Shown piece by piece: positions 1 through 8,300 of a DNA stretch of 64,000 nt. The notes beneath the pieces were generated by a model. The model searched no databases and was not told where the DNA came from. It saw nothing but the letters and a program-made list of their open reading frames with translations. The translations under genes and the position numbers were made by a program. The stretch comes from Arthrobacter sp. ov118. Lineage in GTDB: Bacteria; Actinomycetota; Actinomycetes; Actinomycetales; Micrococcaceae. Each line of letters starts with the position of its first letter. Positions within the stretch are counted from its first letter, which is position 1. The DNA lies in assembly GCF_900116495.1 (NCBI RefSeq), contig NZ_FPAY01000006.1:62001-126000 (forward strand). Direction: 5' to 3'.

Positions 1-435
1 GGCGTCGAATACAAGAACGCGCTGAAGGCACTGCTCGAAGCCGACCCCCGCGTCGCCTCCGTGCTGGACATCGGCGTCGGACCCGACGACTCCACCGCCT
101 ACCCCCACGTGGCCGTAGACGCGGCCCGCAAGGTCGCCGAGGGCGACGCCGACCGGGCGCTGCTGATCTGCGGCACCGGCCTGGGCGTGGCGATCGCCGC
201 CAACAAGGTCCCCGGCATCCGGGCCGTCACCGCCCACGACAGCTACTCCGTGGAGCGCTCCGTCCTGAGCAACAACGCCCAGGTCCTCACGCTCGGCCAG
301 CGCGTCATCGGGCTGGAACTCGCCAAGAAGCTCGTGGGCGAATGGCTGGGCCACCGCTTCGACGAAAACTCATCCTCCGCCGCGAAGGTGGAGGCCATTT
401 GCTCGTATGAACCTGTTTACACGAAGGCAGACTGA
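1..435 (+). CDS. derI: D-erythrulose-4-phosphate isomerase-like protein, RpiB/LacAB family (5' end cut off)
   Basis: The frame is open from base 1, so the start lies left of the window and 144 residues are visible. The family is the RpiB/LacA/LacB aldose-ketose isomerases, cytosolic enzymes that move a carbonyl between C1 and C2 of phosphorylated sugars. The segment LLICGTGLGVAIAANKVPG carries the Cys that acts as general base in RpiB, and the N-terminal part keeps the DIGVGPDDSTAYP run. RpiB itself acts on ribose 5-phosphate. The choice of D-erythrulose 4-phosphate rests on context: a TIM-like isomerase, an SDR and a sugar-type MFS permease follow on the same strand, matching the DerI/LerI tetritol pathway known from mycobacteria. 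The next gene begins 2 bases after the stop. The family call is firm; the exact substrate is inferred. Confidence 0.8.
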   Translation, partial: GVEYKNALKALLEADPRVASVLDIGVGPDDSTAYPHVAVDAARKVAEGDADRALLICGTGLGVAIAANKVPGIRAVTAHDSYSVERSVLSNNAQVLTLGQRVIGLELAKKLVGEWLGHRFDENSSSAAKVEAICSYEPVYTKAD

Positions 436-437
436 AC

Positions 438-1424
438 ATGACTGAATCAGCAAACACCGCAGCCGCCATCAACGCCGCCCGCAGGATCGCCGTCGTCGGC
501 TCCGGGTACATGGGCGGCGGCATCGCCCAGGTCCTGGCGCTCGGCGGAGCCCGGGTGGCGCTGGCGGATGTGTCCGCCGAAGTCGCCCAGAAGAACTACG
601 AACGCCTCCTGACCGAATCCGACCAGTTTGTCGCCGACGGCCTCTTCCCGGAGGGCGCCACCGCCATCCTGAAGCAAAACCTCTGGGCCGCCAAGGACAT
701 CGAGGAAGCCGTGGCGGATGCCGACTTCATCGAAGAAGCCGTCCCCGAGGTCATCGCGATCAAGCACGAGACGCTGGCCCGCATCAGCGCGGCCGCCCGT
801 CCTGACGCCGTCATCGGCTCCAACACCTCCACGATCTCCATCGCGGATCTATCCGAACCCGTCACGAATCCGGAACGGTTCCTGGGCGTGCATTTCTCCA
901 ACCCGTCGCCGTTCATCCCCGGCGTGGAAATCATCCCTCACGCCGGCACTTCCGCGGCCACGGTCGGTGCGGTCCGCGAACTGGTCCACGCCGCCGGCAA
1001 GCAGACCGCCGTCGTCAAGGACGTCACCGGATTCGTGCTCAACCGGCTCCAGTACGCGCTGTTCCACGAGGCCGCCCAACTCGTGGAGCAGGAAATCGCG
1101 ACGGCGGAAGACGTCGACACCCTGGTCCGCACCACCTTTGGCTTCCGGCTGCCGTTCTTCGGGCCCTTCGCCATCGCCGACATGGCCGGACTGGACGTCT
1201 ACAACTTCTGCTACAAATCGCTCCAGACCGATTTCCCGGAGCGTTTTGCCACACCGAAGATCCTCACCGACCTGGTGGAAGCCGGAAAGCTGGGCACCAA
1301 GTCCGGAGCGGGCTTCCTCAACGTCCCGGCGGAGCGCACCCCGGAGCTCATCGCGTACCGGAACAAGGCGTACGTGGCCATGCAGAAGCTCATTGACGAG
1401 CTCGGCCCCGCCCCCATCAACTGA
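438..1424 (+). CDS. 3-hydroxyacyl-CoA dehydrogenase-family NAD-dependent oxidoreductase
   Basis: A 328-residue cytosolic dehydrogenase. A Rossmann nucleotide-binding loop, GSGYMGGGIAQ, lies at about residues 21-31, followed by the SNTSTISI catalytic-Ser segment and a helical C-terminal dimerisation domain. The usual HFFNP stretch of fatty-acid enzymes reads HFSNPSP here, which suggests a substrate other than an acyl-CoA; related branches include carnitine and gulonate dehydrogenases. It starts 2 bases after the isomerase stop, so it is almost certainly in the same transcript and probably oxidises a hydroxy compound in the tetritol pathway. No CoA-linked genes lie nearby. The fold is certain and the substrate unknown. 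Confidence 0.85.
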   Translation: MTESANTAAAINAARRIAVVGSGYMGGGIAQVLALGGARVALADVSAEVAQKNYERLLTESDQFVADGLFPEGATAILKQNLWAAKDIEEAVADADFIEEAVPEVIAIKHETLARISAAARPDAVIGSNTSTISIADLSEPVTNPERFLGVHFSNPSPFIPGVEIIPHAGTSAATVGAVRELVHAAGKQTAVVKDVTGFVLNRLQYALFHEAAQLVEQEIATAEDVDTLVRTTFGFRLPFFGPFAIADMAGLDVYNFCYKSLQTDFPERFATPKILTDLVEAGKLGTKSGAGFLNVPAERTPELIAYRNKAYVAMQKLIDELGPAPIN

Positions 1425-1459
1425 TTCCCTCCACTCTTCACACCTTCAGGAGCATTCCC

Positions 1460-2227
1460 ATGAGCGCTTTCCCCGCAGAACGCACCGCGATCATCACCGG
1501 TGCCGTTTCCGAGCGAGGCATCGGCCGCGCGACCGCCAGCTACCTGGCGGCACAGGGCTGGAACATCGGCATCATCGACCTCGATGATGCCCGCTGCAAG
1601 GCTGCGGCCAAGGAACTGGCCGCCGAGTACGGCGTCCAGGCCTTCGGCGCCGGCGCCAACGTCTCGGACGAAGCCTCGGTCCGTGCCGCGATCGACGCCA
1701 TCGAGGCCGAGCTGCCGCAGATCGTGGCGCTCGCCAACGTGGCCGGCGTCAGCTCGCCGGTTCCGTACCTGGAGCTCGACGCGGCCGAGTGGGACCGGGT
1801 GCTCAACATCAACCTCAACGGCGTCCACTACGCCACCCGCCGGGTAGCGGAATCCATGGTGAAGAACCGCATCGGGCGCATCGTGAACATCTCCTCCGTC
1901 TCCGCCCAGCGCGGCGGCGGCACGTTCTCCAAGACGCCGTACTCGGTGGCGAAGGCCGGCGTGATCGGCCTGACCCGGTCCACCGCGCGGGAACTGGGCG
2001 AATACGACATCACGGTCAACGCCATCTCACCGGGCCCCATCGACACCGACATCATGGGCGGCACCCTCAGCGAGGAACGCAAGAACGAACTCACCCAGGA
2101 CCTCGTGGTCAACCGCGTTGGCTCCACCCGGGACATCGCAGCAGCCATCGCCTTCCTCATCAGCGAGGACGCCGGGTACATCTCCGGCCAGACGCTGAAT
2201 GTGGATGGCGGGCTTTACATGCACTAA
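1460..2227 (+). CDS. SDR-family dehydrogenase, probable tetritol (threitol/erythritol-type) dehydrogenase
   Basis: A 255-residue classical short-chain dehydrogenase. The cofactor-binding glycine motif is TGAVSERGIG near residue 14, NISS carries the catalytic Ser, YSVAK carries the Tyr-Lys pair, and the C-terminus (ISGQTLNVDGG) is that of 3-oxoacyl-reductase-like SDRs. The ATG at 1460 has a Shine-Dalgarno AGGAG at 1448-1452. It lies 35 bases after the previous gene in the same direction. In the mycobacterial tetritol pathway an SDR (D-threitol dehydrogenase) makes the erythrulose that is then phosphorylated and isomerised, and this gene occupies the matching place. The polyol substrate is inferred from neighbours only. 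Confidence 0.85.
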   Translation: MSAFPAERTAIITGAVSERGIGRATASYLAAQGWNIGIIDLDDARCKAAAKELAAEYGVQAFGAGANVSDEASVRAAIDAIEAELPQIVALANVAGVSSPVPYLELDAAEWDRVLNINLNGVHYATRRVAESMVKNRIGRIVNISSVSAQRGGGTFSKTPYSVAKAGVIGLTRSTARELGEYDITVNAISPGPIDTDIMGGTLSEERKNELTQDLVVNRVGSTRDIAAAIAFLISEDAGYISGQTLNVDGGLYMH

Positions 2228-2239
2228 GGAAGAAACACC

Positions 2240-2383
2240 GTGGCACAACACAGCCAAACCCGCGCCACTCCGGGAGCCGTATCCTCGGGATTCGGATCCT
2301 GGAGCAAGGGGCGCAAGATCTACCTCGCCGTCGGAATCCTGGCCTGCCTGGCCGGGGTACTGATGATCGCTTTCTCGCTCTAG
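2240..2383 (+). CDS. Small single-pass membrane protein (47 aa)
   Basis: A short GTG-started frame with the Shine-Dalgarno AAGGAAGA at 2226-2233, only 12 bases after the SDR stop. The product has a polar, basic N-terminus (about residues 1-27, ending WSKGRK) and one hydrophobic helix (about residues 28-47) that runs to the C-terminus, so an N-in single-pass protein is likely. A perfect 15-bp stem follows 12 bases after the stop, making this the last gene before a probable terminator. I recognise no family. Position just before the MFS permease suggests a small accessory subunit or a membrane tether for the pathway, which is inference. Confidence 0.6.
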   Translation: MAQHSQTRATPGAVSSGFGSWSKGRKIYLAVGILACLAGVLMIAFSL

Positions 2384-2395
2384 AAATATTCTCCT

Positions 2396-2429
2396 GACCG
2401 GACCCGGCCCCACCGGGCCGGGTCCGGTC
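2396..2429 (+). terminator. Perfect 15-bp hairpin after the tetritol genes
   Basis: GACCGGACCCGGCCC and its exact reverse complement are separated by the 4-base loop CACC. No clear U run follows (TGCTCTCC), so it is either a GC-rich actinobacterial terminator lacking a tail or an RNA-stabilising stem that sets the ratio of upstream enzymes to the downstream permease. Confidence 0.6.
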
Positions 2430-2504
2430 TGCTCTCCACGCACCTGATTCACCCCCATCACCCCACCGGGTCACACCACTGATTGCTCGACGAGGAGTAT
2501 TTTG

Positions 2505-3854
2505 ATGTCCGAAACAACAACGTCCACCCGGGACTTACTGGAGACGCCGGTCCTTAAATCGGCCATCTCCAAGGCATCCCGCCGGCTCATGCCCATGCTG
2601 GTGATCCTGTATGTCGTCGCCTTCCTGGACCGCACCAACGTCGGCTTTTCCGAAGCTGCCCTCGGAGTGGACAAGGGCATCAGCGCCGGCGCTTTCGCCC
2701 TGGGCGCCGGGATCTTCTTCATCGGCTACGCACTGTTCGAAATCCCGAGCAACCTGCTCCTGACCAAGTTCGGCGCCAAGGTGTGGCTCGCACGCATCGC
2801 CATCACCTGGGGCATCGTGTCTGCCTGCTTCGCGTTCGTGCAGGGCGAGACGTCCTTCATCATCCTGCGCTTCCTGCTGGGTGTGACCGAGGCGGGCCTC
2901 TTCCCGGGCGTCATCATGTTCCTGGCGGCGTGGTTCCCCAACAAGGTCCGCGTCAAGATGTTCGCGATCTTCTATCTGGCGCAGCCGTTTTCCCAGATGA
3001 TGGGCGCACCGCTGTCGGGCTGGCTCATCAACATCGGCGACCAGGTTCCCGGCGTCGAGGGCTGGCAGGTCATGTTCTTCGTTGAAGGCATGCTGGCCGT
3101 CCTCGCCGGCGTCGCCGCGTACTTCTTCCTCATCAACAGCCCCCAGGACGCCAAGTTCCTGGACACGGACGAGAAGAAGGCGCTCCAGGACGTCATGGCC
3201 CTGGAGGACACCGTCAAGGAAGAGACCGGACCGCGCGGCGTGCTCCCCGCCATGAAGAACGGCAAGGTCTGGTACTTCACTGTCATCTACTTCTGCCTGC
3301 AGATCGCCGTCTACGGCGTCACCTTCTACCTGCCGCAGCAGGTGGCGCAGCTGACCGGCCAGAAGGTGGGCCTCGCCGTCGGACTCATGGCCGCCATCCC
3401 GTGGTTCTTCGGCATCTTTGCCTGCTACTTCATCGGCAAGGCCGCCAACACCGTCATCCGGCGCCGCGTCTGGGGCACGTGGCTCTTCGTTTCCACGGGC
3501 CTGTGCATCTTCGGCTCCGCCTGGGCCGGCACCAACCACCTCCCGGCACTCGGCATCATCTTCATCACCCTTGCCGTCTGCAGCTTCCTCTCCATCGGCC
3601 CCATCGCGTGGTCCTACCCGACCGCGTTCCTGACCGGTACGGCCGCAGCCGCGGGAATCGGCCTGATCAACTCGCTCGGGAACCTCGGCGGCTTCGTCGC
3701 GCCGATCCTGCGCACCAGCGTTAACCAGATCGCGGCTGACCCCACCGGCTCCGCAGGCGTCTTTGCCCTGGGCGTGCTCCCGTTCCTGGCCGCGGTCATG
3801 ATGTATGTGACGAAGCGGTTCCACAACAAGGCCGACGAGCTGCTGGAGCAGTAA
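2505..3854 (+). CDS. MFS transporter, anion:cation symporter/phthalate-permease type, probable tetritol or sugar-acid uptake
   Basis: A 449-residue inner-membrane permease with about 12 hydrophobic segments and the N-terminal motif FLDRTNVGFSEAALG, typical of the ACS/phthalate permease branch of the major facilitator superfamily (D-R-x-N near helix 1). A cytoplasmic loop rich in charges (about residues 220-245) separates the two six-helix halves. I chose the ATG at 2505 over a TTG one codon earlier because CGAGGAG at 2491-2497 is well spaced from it. It follows the hairpin and precedes the TIM-like isomerase by 45 bases, so uptake of the pathway substrate is the likely role. Confidence 0.85.
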   Translation: MSETTTSTRDLLETPVLKSAISKASRRLMPMLVILYVVAFLDRTNVGFSEAALGVDKGISAGAFALGAGIFFIGYALFEIPSNLLLTKFGAKVWLARIAITWGIVSACFAFVQGETSFIILRFLLGVTEAGLFPGVIMFLAAWFPNKVRVKMFAIFYLAQPFSQMMGAPLSGWLINIGDQVPGVEGWQVMFFVEGMLAVLAGVAAYFFLINSPQDAKFLDTDEKKALQDVMALEDTVKEETGPRGVLPAMKNGKVWYFTVIYFCLQIAVYGVTFYLPQQVAQLTGQKVGLAVGLMAAIPWFFGIFACYFIGKAANTVIRRRVWGTWLFVSTGLCIFGSAWAGTNHLPALGIIFITLAVCSFLSIGPIAWSYPTAFLTGTAAAAGIGLINSLGNLGGFVAPILRTSVNQIAADPTGSAGVFALGVLPFLAAVMMYVTKRFHNKADELLEQ

Positions 3855-3899
3855 CACCCCTTCAGATCAGCTCGCCTGAACCCCGCAGAAAGCACCGCA

Positions 3900-4694
3900 A
3901 TGCAGCAGACGCCCAGCAGCCCATCGTCCGTCCCCGGCATCCTGGTCGGTGTCAGCACCAAAATGTATCTGGGCTACCGGGACAGCCTGGACTGGCTGGC
4001 GCAGTTGCGGCACGAAGTGGACGCCCGTCCGGCCCTCGCGGCCGGGCGGGTTGTCCCGTTTGTGATCCCGTCCTTCCCCGTCCTGCCCGCGGCAGTTGAG
4101 CTGTTGGCCGGGTCGCCGCTCCTGCTCGGGGCCCAGAACTGCGGCTGGGCTGACGGCCCGTGGACCGGCGAGGTGGCCCCGTCCATGCTCGCGGAACTCG
4201 GCGTCCCGCTCGTCGAGATCGGGCACGCCGAACGCCGCCGGCACTTCGGCGAGGACGACGCCATGGTGGCCCTCAAGACCCGGGCCGCGGACGACGCCGG
4301 CCTGACGCCCCTGCTGTGCGTGGGGGAGACCGGCCGCGGGCTGCCCGCTGCCGCGTCGGACCACGTGTACGCCCAGATTGAATCGGCGGTCGACGGCGAC
4401 TGGGATCTCGCGGGCCGGTTGGTCGTGGCCTACGAACCGGTCTGGGCCATCGGCGCGGCCGAGCCGGCCGGCGCGGACTACGTGTCCGACGTCATCCGCC
4501 GGCTCCGGGACCTGCTCGCCGCGGCCGGGGTGCCGGAGCTGCCGGTCATCTACGGCGGTTCGGCCAAGCCGGGCCTGCTGCCCACGCTCGACGGCGTCTC
4601 CGGATTATTCCTGGGCCGCTTCGCGCACGACCCCGCGAACTTCGGGCGGGTGCTCGACGAAGCTTTGCTGCTCGCGGACCGGTTCCCGGCGTAG
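3900..4694 (+). CDS. lerI: Triosephosphate-isomerase-like enzyme, probable L-erythrulose-1-phosphate isomerase
   Basis: A 264-residue TIM-barrel protein. Visible active-site parts are the Lys in STKMYLG near the N-terminus (Asn of the usual NxK is Ser here), the His in EIGHAERRRHF (TPI has HSERR), the Glu in AYEPVWAIG, and the phosphate-binding loops YGGSAKP and GLFLGRF. The Asn-to-Ser and Ser-to-Ala changes set it apart from housekeeping TpiA. They fit the LerI group, which interconverts L-erythrulose 1-phosphate and erythrose 4-phosphate. It closes the tetritol cluster begun by the RpiB-type isomerase. The ribosome site before the ATG at 3900 is weak (AGAAAG). The function is assigned by family plus context. 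Confidence 0.8.
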   Translation: MQQTPSSPSSVPGILVGVSTKMYLGYRDSLDWLAQLRHEVDARPALAAGRVVPFVIPSFPVLPAAVELLAGSPLLLGAQNCGWADGPWTGEVAPSMLAELGVPLVEIGHAERRRHFGEDDAMVALKTRAADDAGLTPLLCVGETGRGLPAAASDHVYAQIESAVDGDWDLAGRLVVAYEPVWAIGAAEPAGADYVSDVIRRLRDLLAAAGVPELPVIYGGSAKPGLLPTLDGVSGLFLGRFAHDPANFGRVLDEALLLADRFPA

Positions 4695-4726
4695 GCGGCC
4701 GCCCGCCCCGCAGGCAGCTCGCCGCG

Positions 4727-5296
4727 GGACATGTCCAGTCCTGGGCGCCCCCCAGCGCTCGCGCCGCGGGACATGTCCAGTCCTCGCCTTGAGCTGTGTA
4801 CATGATGCTGTTGTGCTCAGTGGCCGCGCCCAGCAATGGACATGTGCCTCGGGGAGCGGGCCTGGGAGTGGACATGCTCTGCGGTGCGGGTGCCCAAGAA
4901 TGGACATGTCCTACGCGCCGGGCTGGGCCTCAGAGTCAGGCCCAGCCACGGTCCCGCCCCACGAGACATGTCCAATCCTGGCCTCGAGCAGTGGACATGA
5001 TGCTGTTGTGCTCAGTGGCCGCGTCGAAGCGTGGACATGTCCCTTGATGCGGGTGCCCGCGGACGGACTTGTCCTACGCCGCGGCCAAAGAGTGGACATG
5101 TCCCTGGGGGCGGGTGCCCGCGGATGGACTTGTCCCTCGGTGGTAGGGAAGAGTGGACATGTCCTGGGTGCGGGGACCAGTTCAGTGCCCGCGGATGGGC
5201 ATTTTCGTCAGTGGTGGCGAAGCGTGGACATGTCCCTTGATGCGGGTGCCGGCGGACGGACTTGTCCTACGCCGCGGCCGAAGAATGGACATGTCC
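4727..5296. repeat. Array of about 16 GGACATGTCC palindromes and variants
   Basis: This 610-base space between genes holds no credible gene. The exact palindrome GGACATGTCC occurs at 4727, 4769, 4902, 5033, 5094, 5155, 5226 and 5287. GGACTTGTCC occurs at 5065, 5126 and 5258. Decayed copies stand at 4838, 4870, 4964, 4993 and about 5198. From 5033 on, the spacing alternates 32 and 29 bases, giving a 61-base higher unit. A block of about 76 bases at 5029-5104 recurs at 5222-5297 with roughly three changes, and a second block (about 28 bases, 4801-4828) recurs at 4996-5023. The two leftmost copies have flanks in the opposite orientation. Open frames read through it on both strands but their peptides only translate the repeat. 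The array stops 10 bases before the stop codon of the nuclease-helicase gene. Confidence 0.9.
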
Positions 5297-5305
5297 CAGG
5301 AGGAA

Positions 5306-8300
5306 CTAGGCGCGGACCGAACGTTGACACAGGCCGATGAAGCCGCCCAGTTGTTCCATGCCCTCGGGATGCGTGGGGAGGTAGTTGGTCAACTCCGCCG
5401 CGCGGACAATCACGGCGCGCCACTGCCCGCGGGACACGGCCACGTTGATCCGGTTGCGCGAGAGCAGGAACTCCATCCCGCGCGGAGCCTCGGCAGCGGC
5501 CGAACAGGCCATGGACACGATGACCACCGCGGCTTCCTGGCCCTGGAACTTGTCCACGGTCCCCACCCGCACCCCAGTCAGGTCTGCACCCTCCAGTGCG
5601 TCGCGGATGGTGTTGACCTGGGCGTTATAGGCGGCCACCACCAGGATGTCGGTTTCAGCCAGGGGCCTCGTGCCGTCTCCGGTGTGCCAGGAAAGTCCTA
5701 GATGCCGCCGCACCTGCCGGACGACCTCCGCCGCTTCCTCGGGGGAGGACGTCGTGTTGCCGCTGTGCTCGACCATGACCGTCTCGATCCCGGCGGGGAC
5801 GCCGGCCAGTTGCCGCCGGTCCGCCGCTGGCGCCGACCGCAGACGGCCCTCGTAGGACAGCTCCGACACGGCCAGGCACAGCTTGGAATTCATCCGCCAG
5901 GAGTCAGCCAGAAAGTAGCCGAGTTCGGGCGGAAGCGTCGCGTGCCCGGCGGAAATCCAGCCCAGCGCGGACTCGTCGACGGGTTCGGGATGCCGGCCCT
6001 GGCTGACCTGGGGCAACTGCTGTGGATCGCCGAGCAGGAGCAGCCGGCTGCTGGCCTGGGCCACGGCCAGCGTGTTGGCCAGGGAGAACTGTCCGGCCTC
6101 GTCGATCACCAGGAGATCCAGCGATCCGGGCGGCACCGTGGCGCCTGTCATTGTCCACGCGGTGCCGCCGATCAGCGCCCCGCCTGCAGACCCGAGGACA
6201 GCCGAGACGTCCTTGGCGGTGCGGCGATCCCACGGGAGGGGGCCGTTGTGCTTCACCTCTTTAGCGACGCGCGCGGGGTCTACCCCGGCCTTGGTCACGG
6301 CGGTGGTCAACAGGTTCTCGACGACGGCGTGGGACTGCCCGACGACGCCGACCTTCCAGCCCCGCTCCACCAGGCGGGCGATGACGTGGGAGCCCACATG
6401 CGTTTTGCCGGTGCCCGGAGGACCCTGCACTGCGAGGTAGGAGTGGTCCAGATCCTGAACAGCCTCCGTGATCGCGTCGATGAACCGGTTCGGCCCAACA
6501 CTTTGCTGCGGGAGCGGACCGCCGGTGGCCAGCCGCGGCGGCCGGCGGCGGACGAGGTCCAGCCCGGGATGCTTGGGAAGGGACGAGGATTCCAGGCCGA
6601 CTGCCACTCGGCCGGCGAGGGCTTGCAACGCTTCCTCAATGCTCTTCGTGGCGAGGGGCTGGTCCTCCGTGAGCGCCACGGGCAGGTCATTGTGCGGTGG
6701 AATTTTCCGATGCAGCCGGTCCCGGATGACAACTGTGTCCTTCCCGTCATCGTGGCCCAGTTCCAAAATCTCCGTTCCGAACCAGCCGTTGCGCCCGGCA
6801 CTGTCCTTCCCTGTGCCGTCGAGTCCGGCTGGAAGCGGGACGCCGTACATGCGGAACCATTTGCTGCCTTCGCGCAGATCCGAGCCCGGGCTGACGGTGC
6901 CGGTCAGCTTGACCCGGCGTTCGGGAAGCTTGGTCCCGACCTGCTGCCACTCGTCCAGGATCTCGGCGGCTTCGACCAGGAACACGTTCCTGTCCCGGTC
7001 ATGCGTGTCGGGGCCGTTCTCGCACCGGTCGAAGTGCGCCCACCAGAAGGACTTCCGCTCGCGGCGGTGGTAGCTGACCGCCGCCGCCAGCATCGCGACG
7101 GCCTTCCGGTCGTCCTCCGGCAATGCGTTCCCGGGCGCCGCGAACGTCATCAGCGCGATCTCGGCAGGAGTCAGGGCGGGATCGCTCGCCGCATCTTCGC
7201 CGGACGGAGGAAGGGCGGAGACGTCGGCAGAAGGGGCGGCTGGGGCGCGGGCTGCTGAGCCGTCCGCCGCCGACGCCGATCCCGACAGACCGCCGCCAGT
7301 GCCGCCGGTCACGGCCCGCGGCGCGATTCCGCGCTCCTCGGCCAGGCGCAGGAGCCAGTCCCGAAGTTCCAGAGTGGAGAGGCAGTCGTATTCGTTGTAG
7401 TCCGAGATGCTGGTCAGGATTCTCTCGGCGTCCTCGGTCTGCCCGTCGTCGCGTGCCTGGCAGTAGTGGGCGTAGGCAACCACGGAGGCGCCGGCGTCTT
7501 TCACGTCTCCGGAGCGGAGTCTCGTTCCCATGTAGAGAGGTTCGAGCTTCTTGATGCTGTAGGAATTCTCGGAAATCCGGAGGCTGTTCCGCACCGTCTG
7601 GTAAAGATCAACGAGCAGCCCGTCGCGCAGCCAGCCATCCACTGTGTCCTCGCCCGCGACGTGCACGACCGAGAGCTTGCGGAGAGCGGTCTTCTCATAG
7701 GCGGCGTAATGGTAGACGTGCATGTCCGGGTAGTCCTGCCGGCGCTTTTCCACGTAATCAAGGAAATCCAGGAACGCCTGTTTCTCGGCTTCCCGGCTGT
7801 GCGCCCAGAACGGCCTGAAGATGCCGGGCGCGCCCGGTGCGGCTGGTGCCTCAATAACGCCAAACAGGTACTCCAGTCCCCAGGCCCCCGTGGCGCTGTC
7901 CTGCCAGAGCGGGTCGCCTTCGAAGTCGAAGAAGATGTCCCCCGGGCTCGGTGGCGGCAGTTCGGCCAGGATGTTCTCCGGGATCACCCGGTAGCTGATG
8001 GTGTGTTCCGCCCCGTCCTTGGCGTACCGGACGCTGCCGTCGGGAGTGCCCGTCCCGTTCTGCATGCGGGCCTGGTCCTGCAGCCGCTGCAGGGCGCCGT
8101 TCGCACCGGCAAGGTCTGCTTCGGCGAGTTCCTTGACCGTGAAGATCTGCCGCGCGTGCAGGGCCTTGCGTTGTGTTGAGTTCATCCGCGCCACCAGGAG
8201 GAGATCGTCGGTGGCTTTGACCATCTCTTGGCAGTAGTCGCAGCGGCCGCAGGCGGTGATGCCGGCCGTGCCCCAGCCAACGGGGCCAGGCTGTGCCATA

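Noticed and set aside
718..1587. 289-residue frame on the plus strand inside the dehydrogenase gene
   Set aside because: It is an out-of-frame Ser/Pro/Arg-rich reading of the dehydrogenase and SDR genes.
2535..3857. 440-residue antisense frame over the MFS gene
   Set aside because: High-GC shadow frame; composition is Asp/Glu/His/Arg-rich and the opposite strand encodes an evident permease.
4727..5296. CRISPR array
   Set aside because: The repeated core is only 10 bp, spacers are partly copied and not unique, spacing alternates, and no Cas1/Cas2 genes lie near; the adjacent Cas4-like nuclease belongs to a different fusion family.
4378..5340. 320-residue open frame across the array
   Set aside because: Its first part reads the TIM-like gene out of frame and the rest translates the repeats (GHV, DMS, TCP strings); it has no ribosome site or family.
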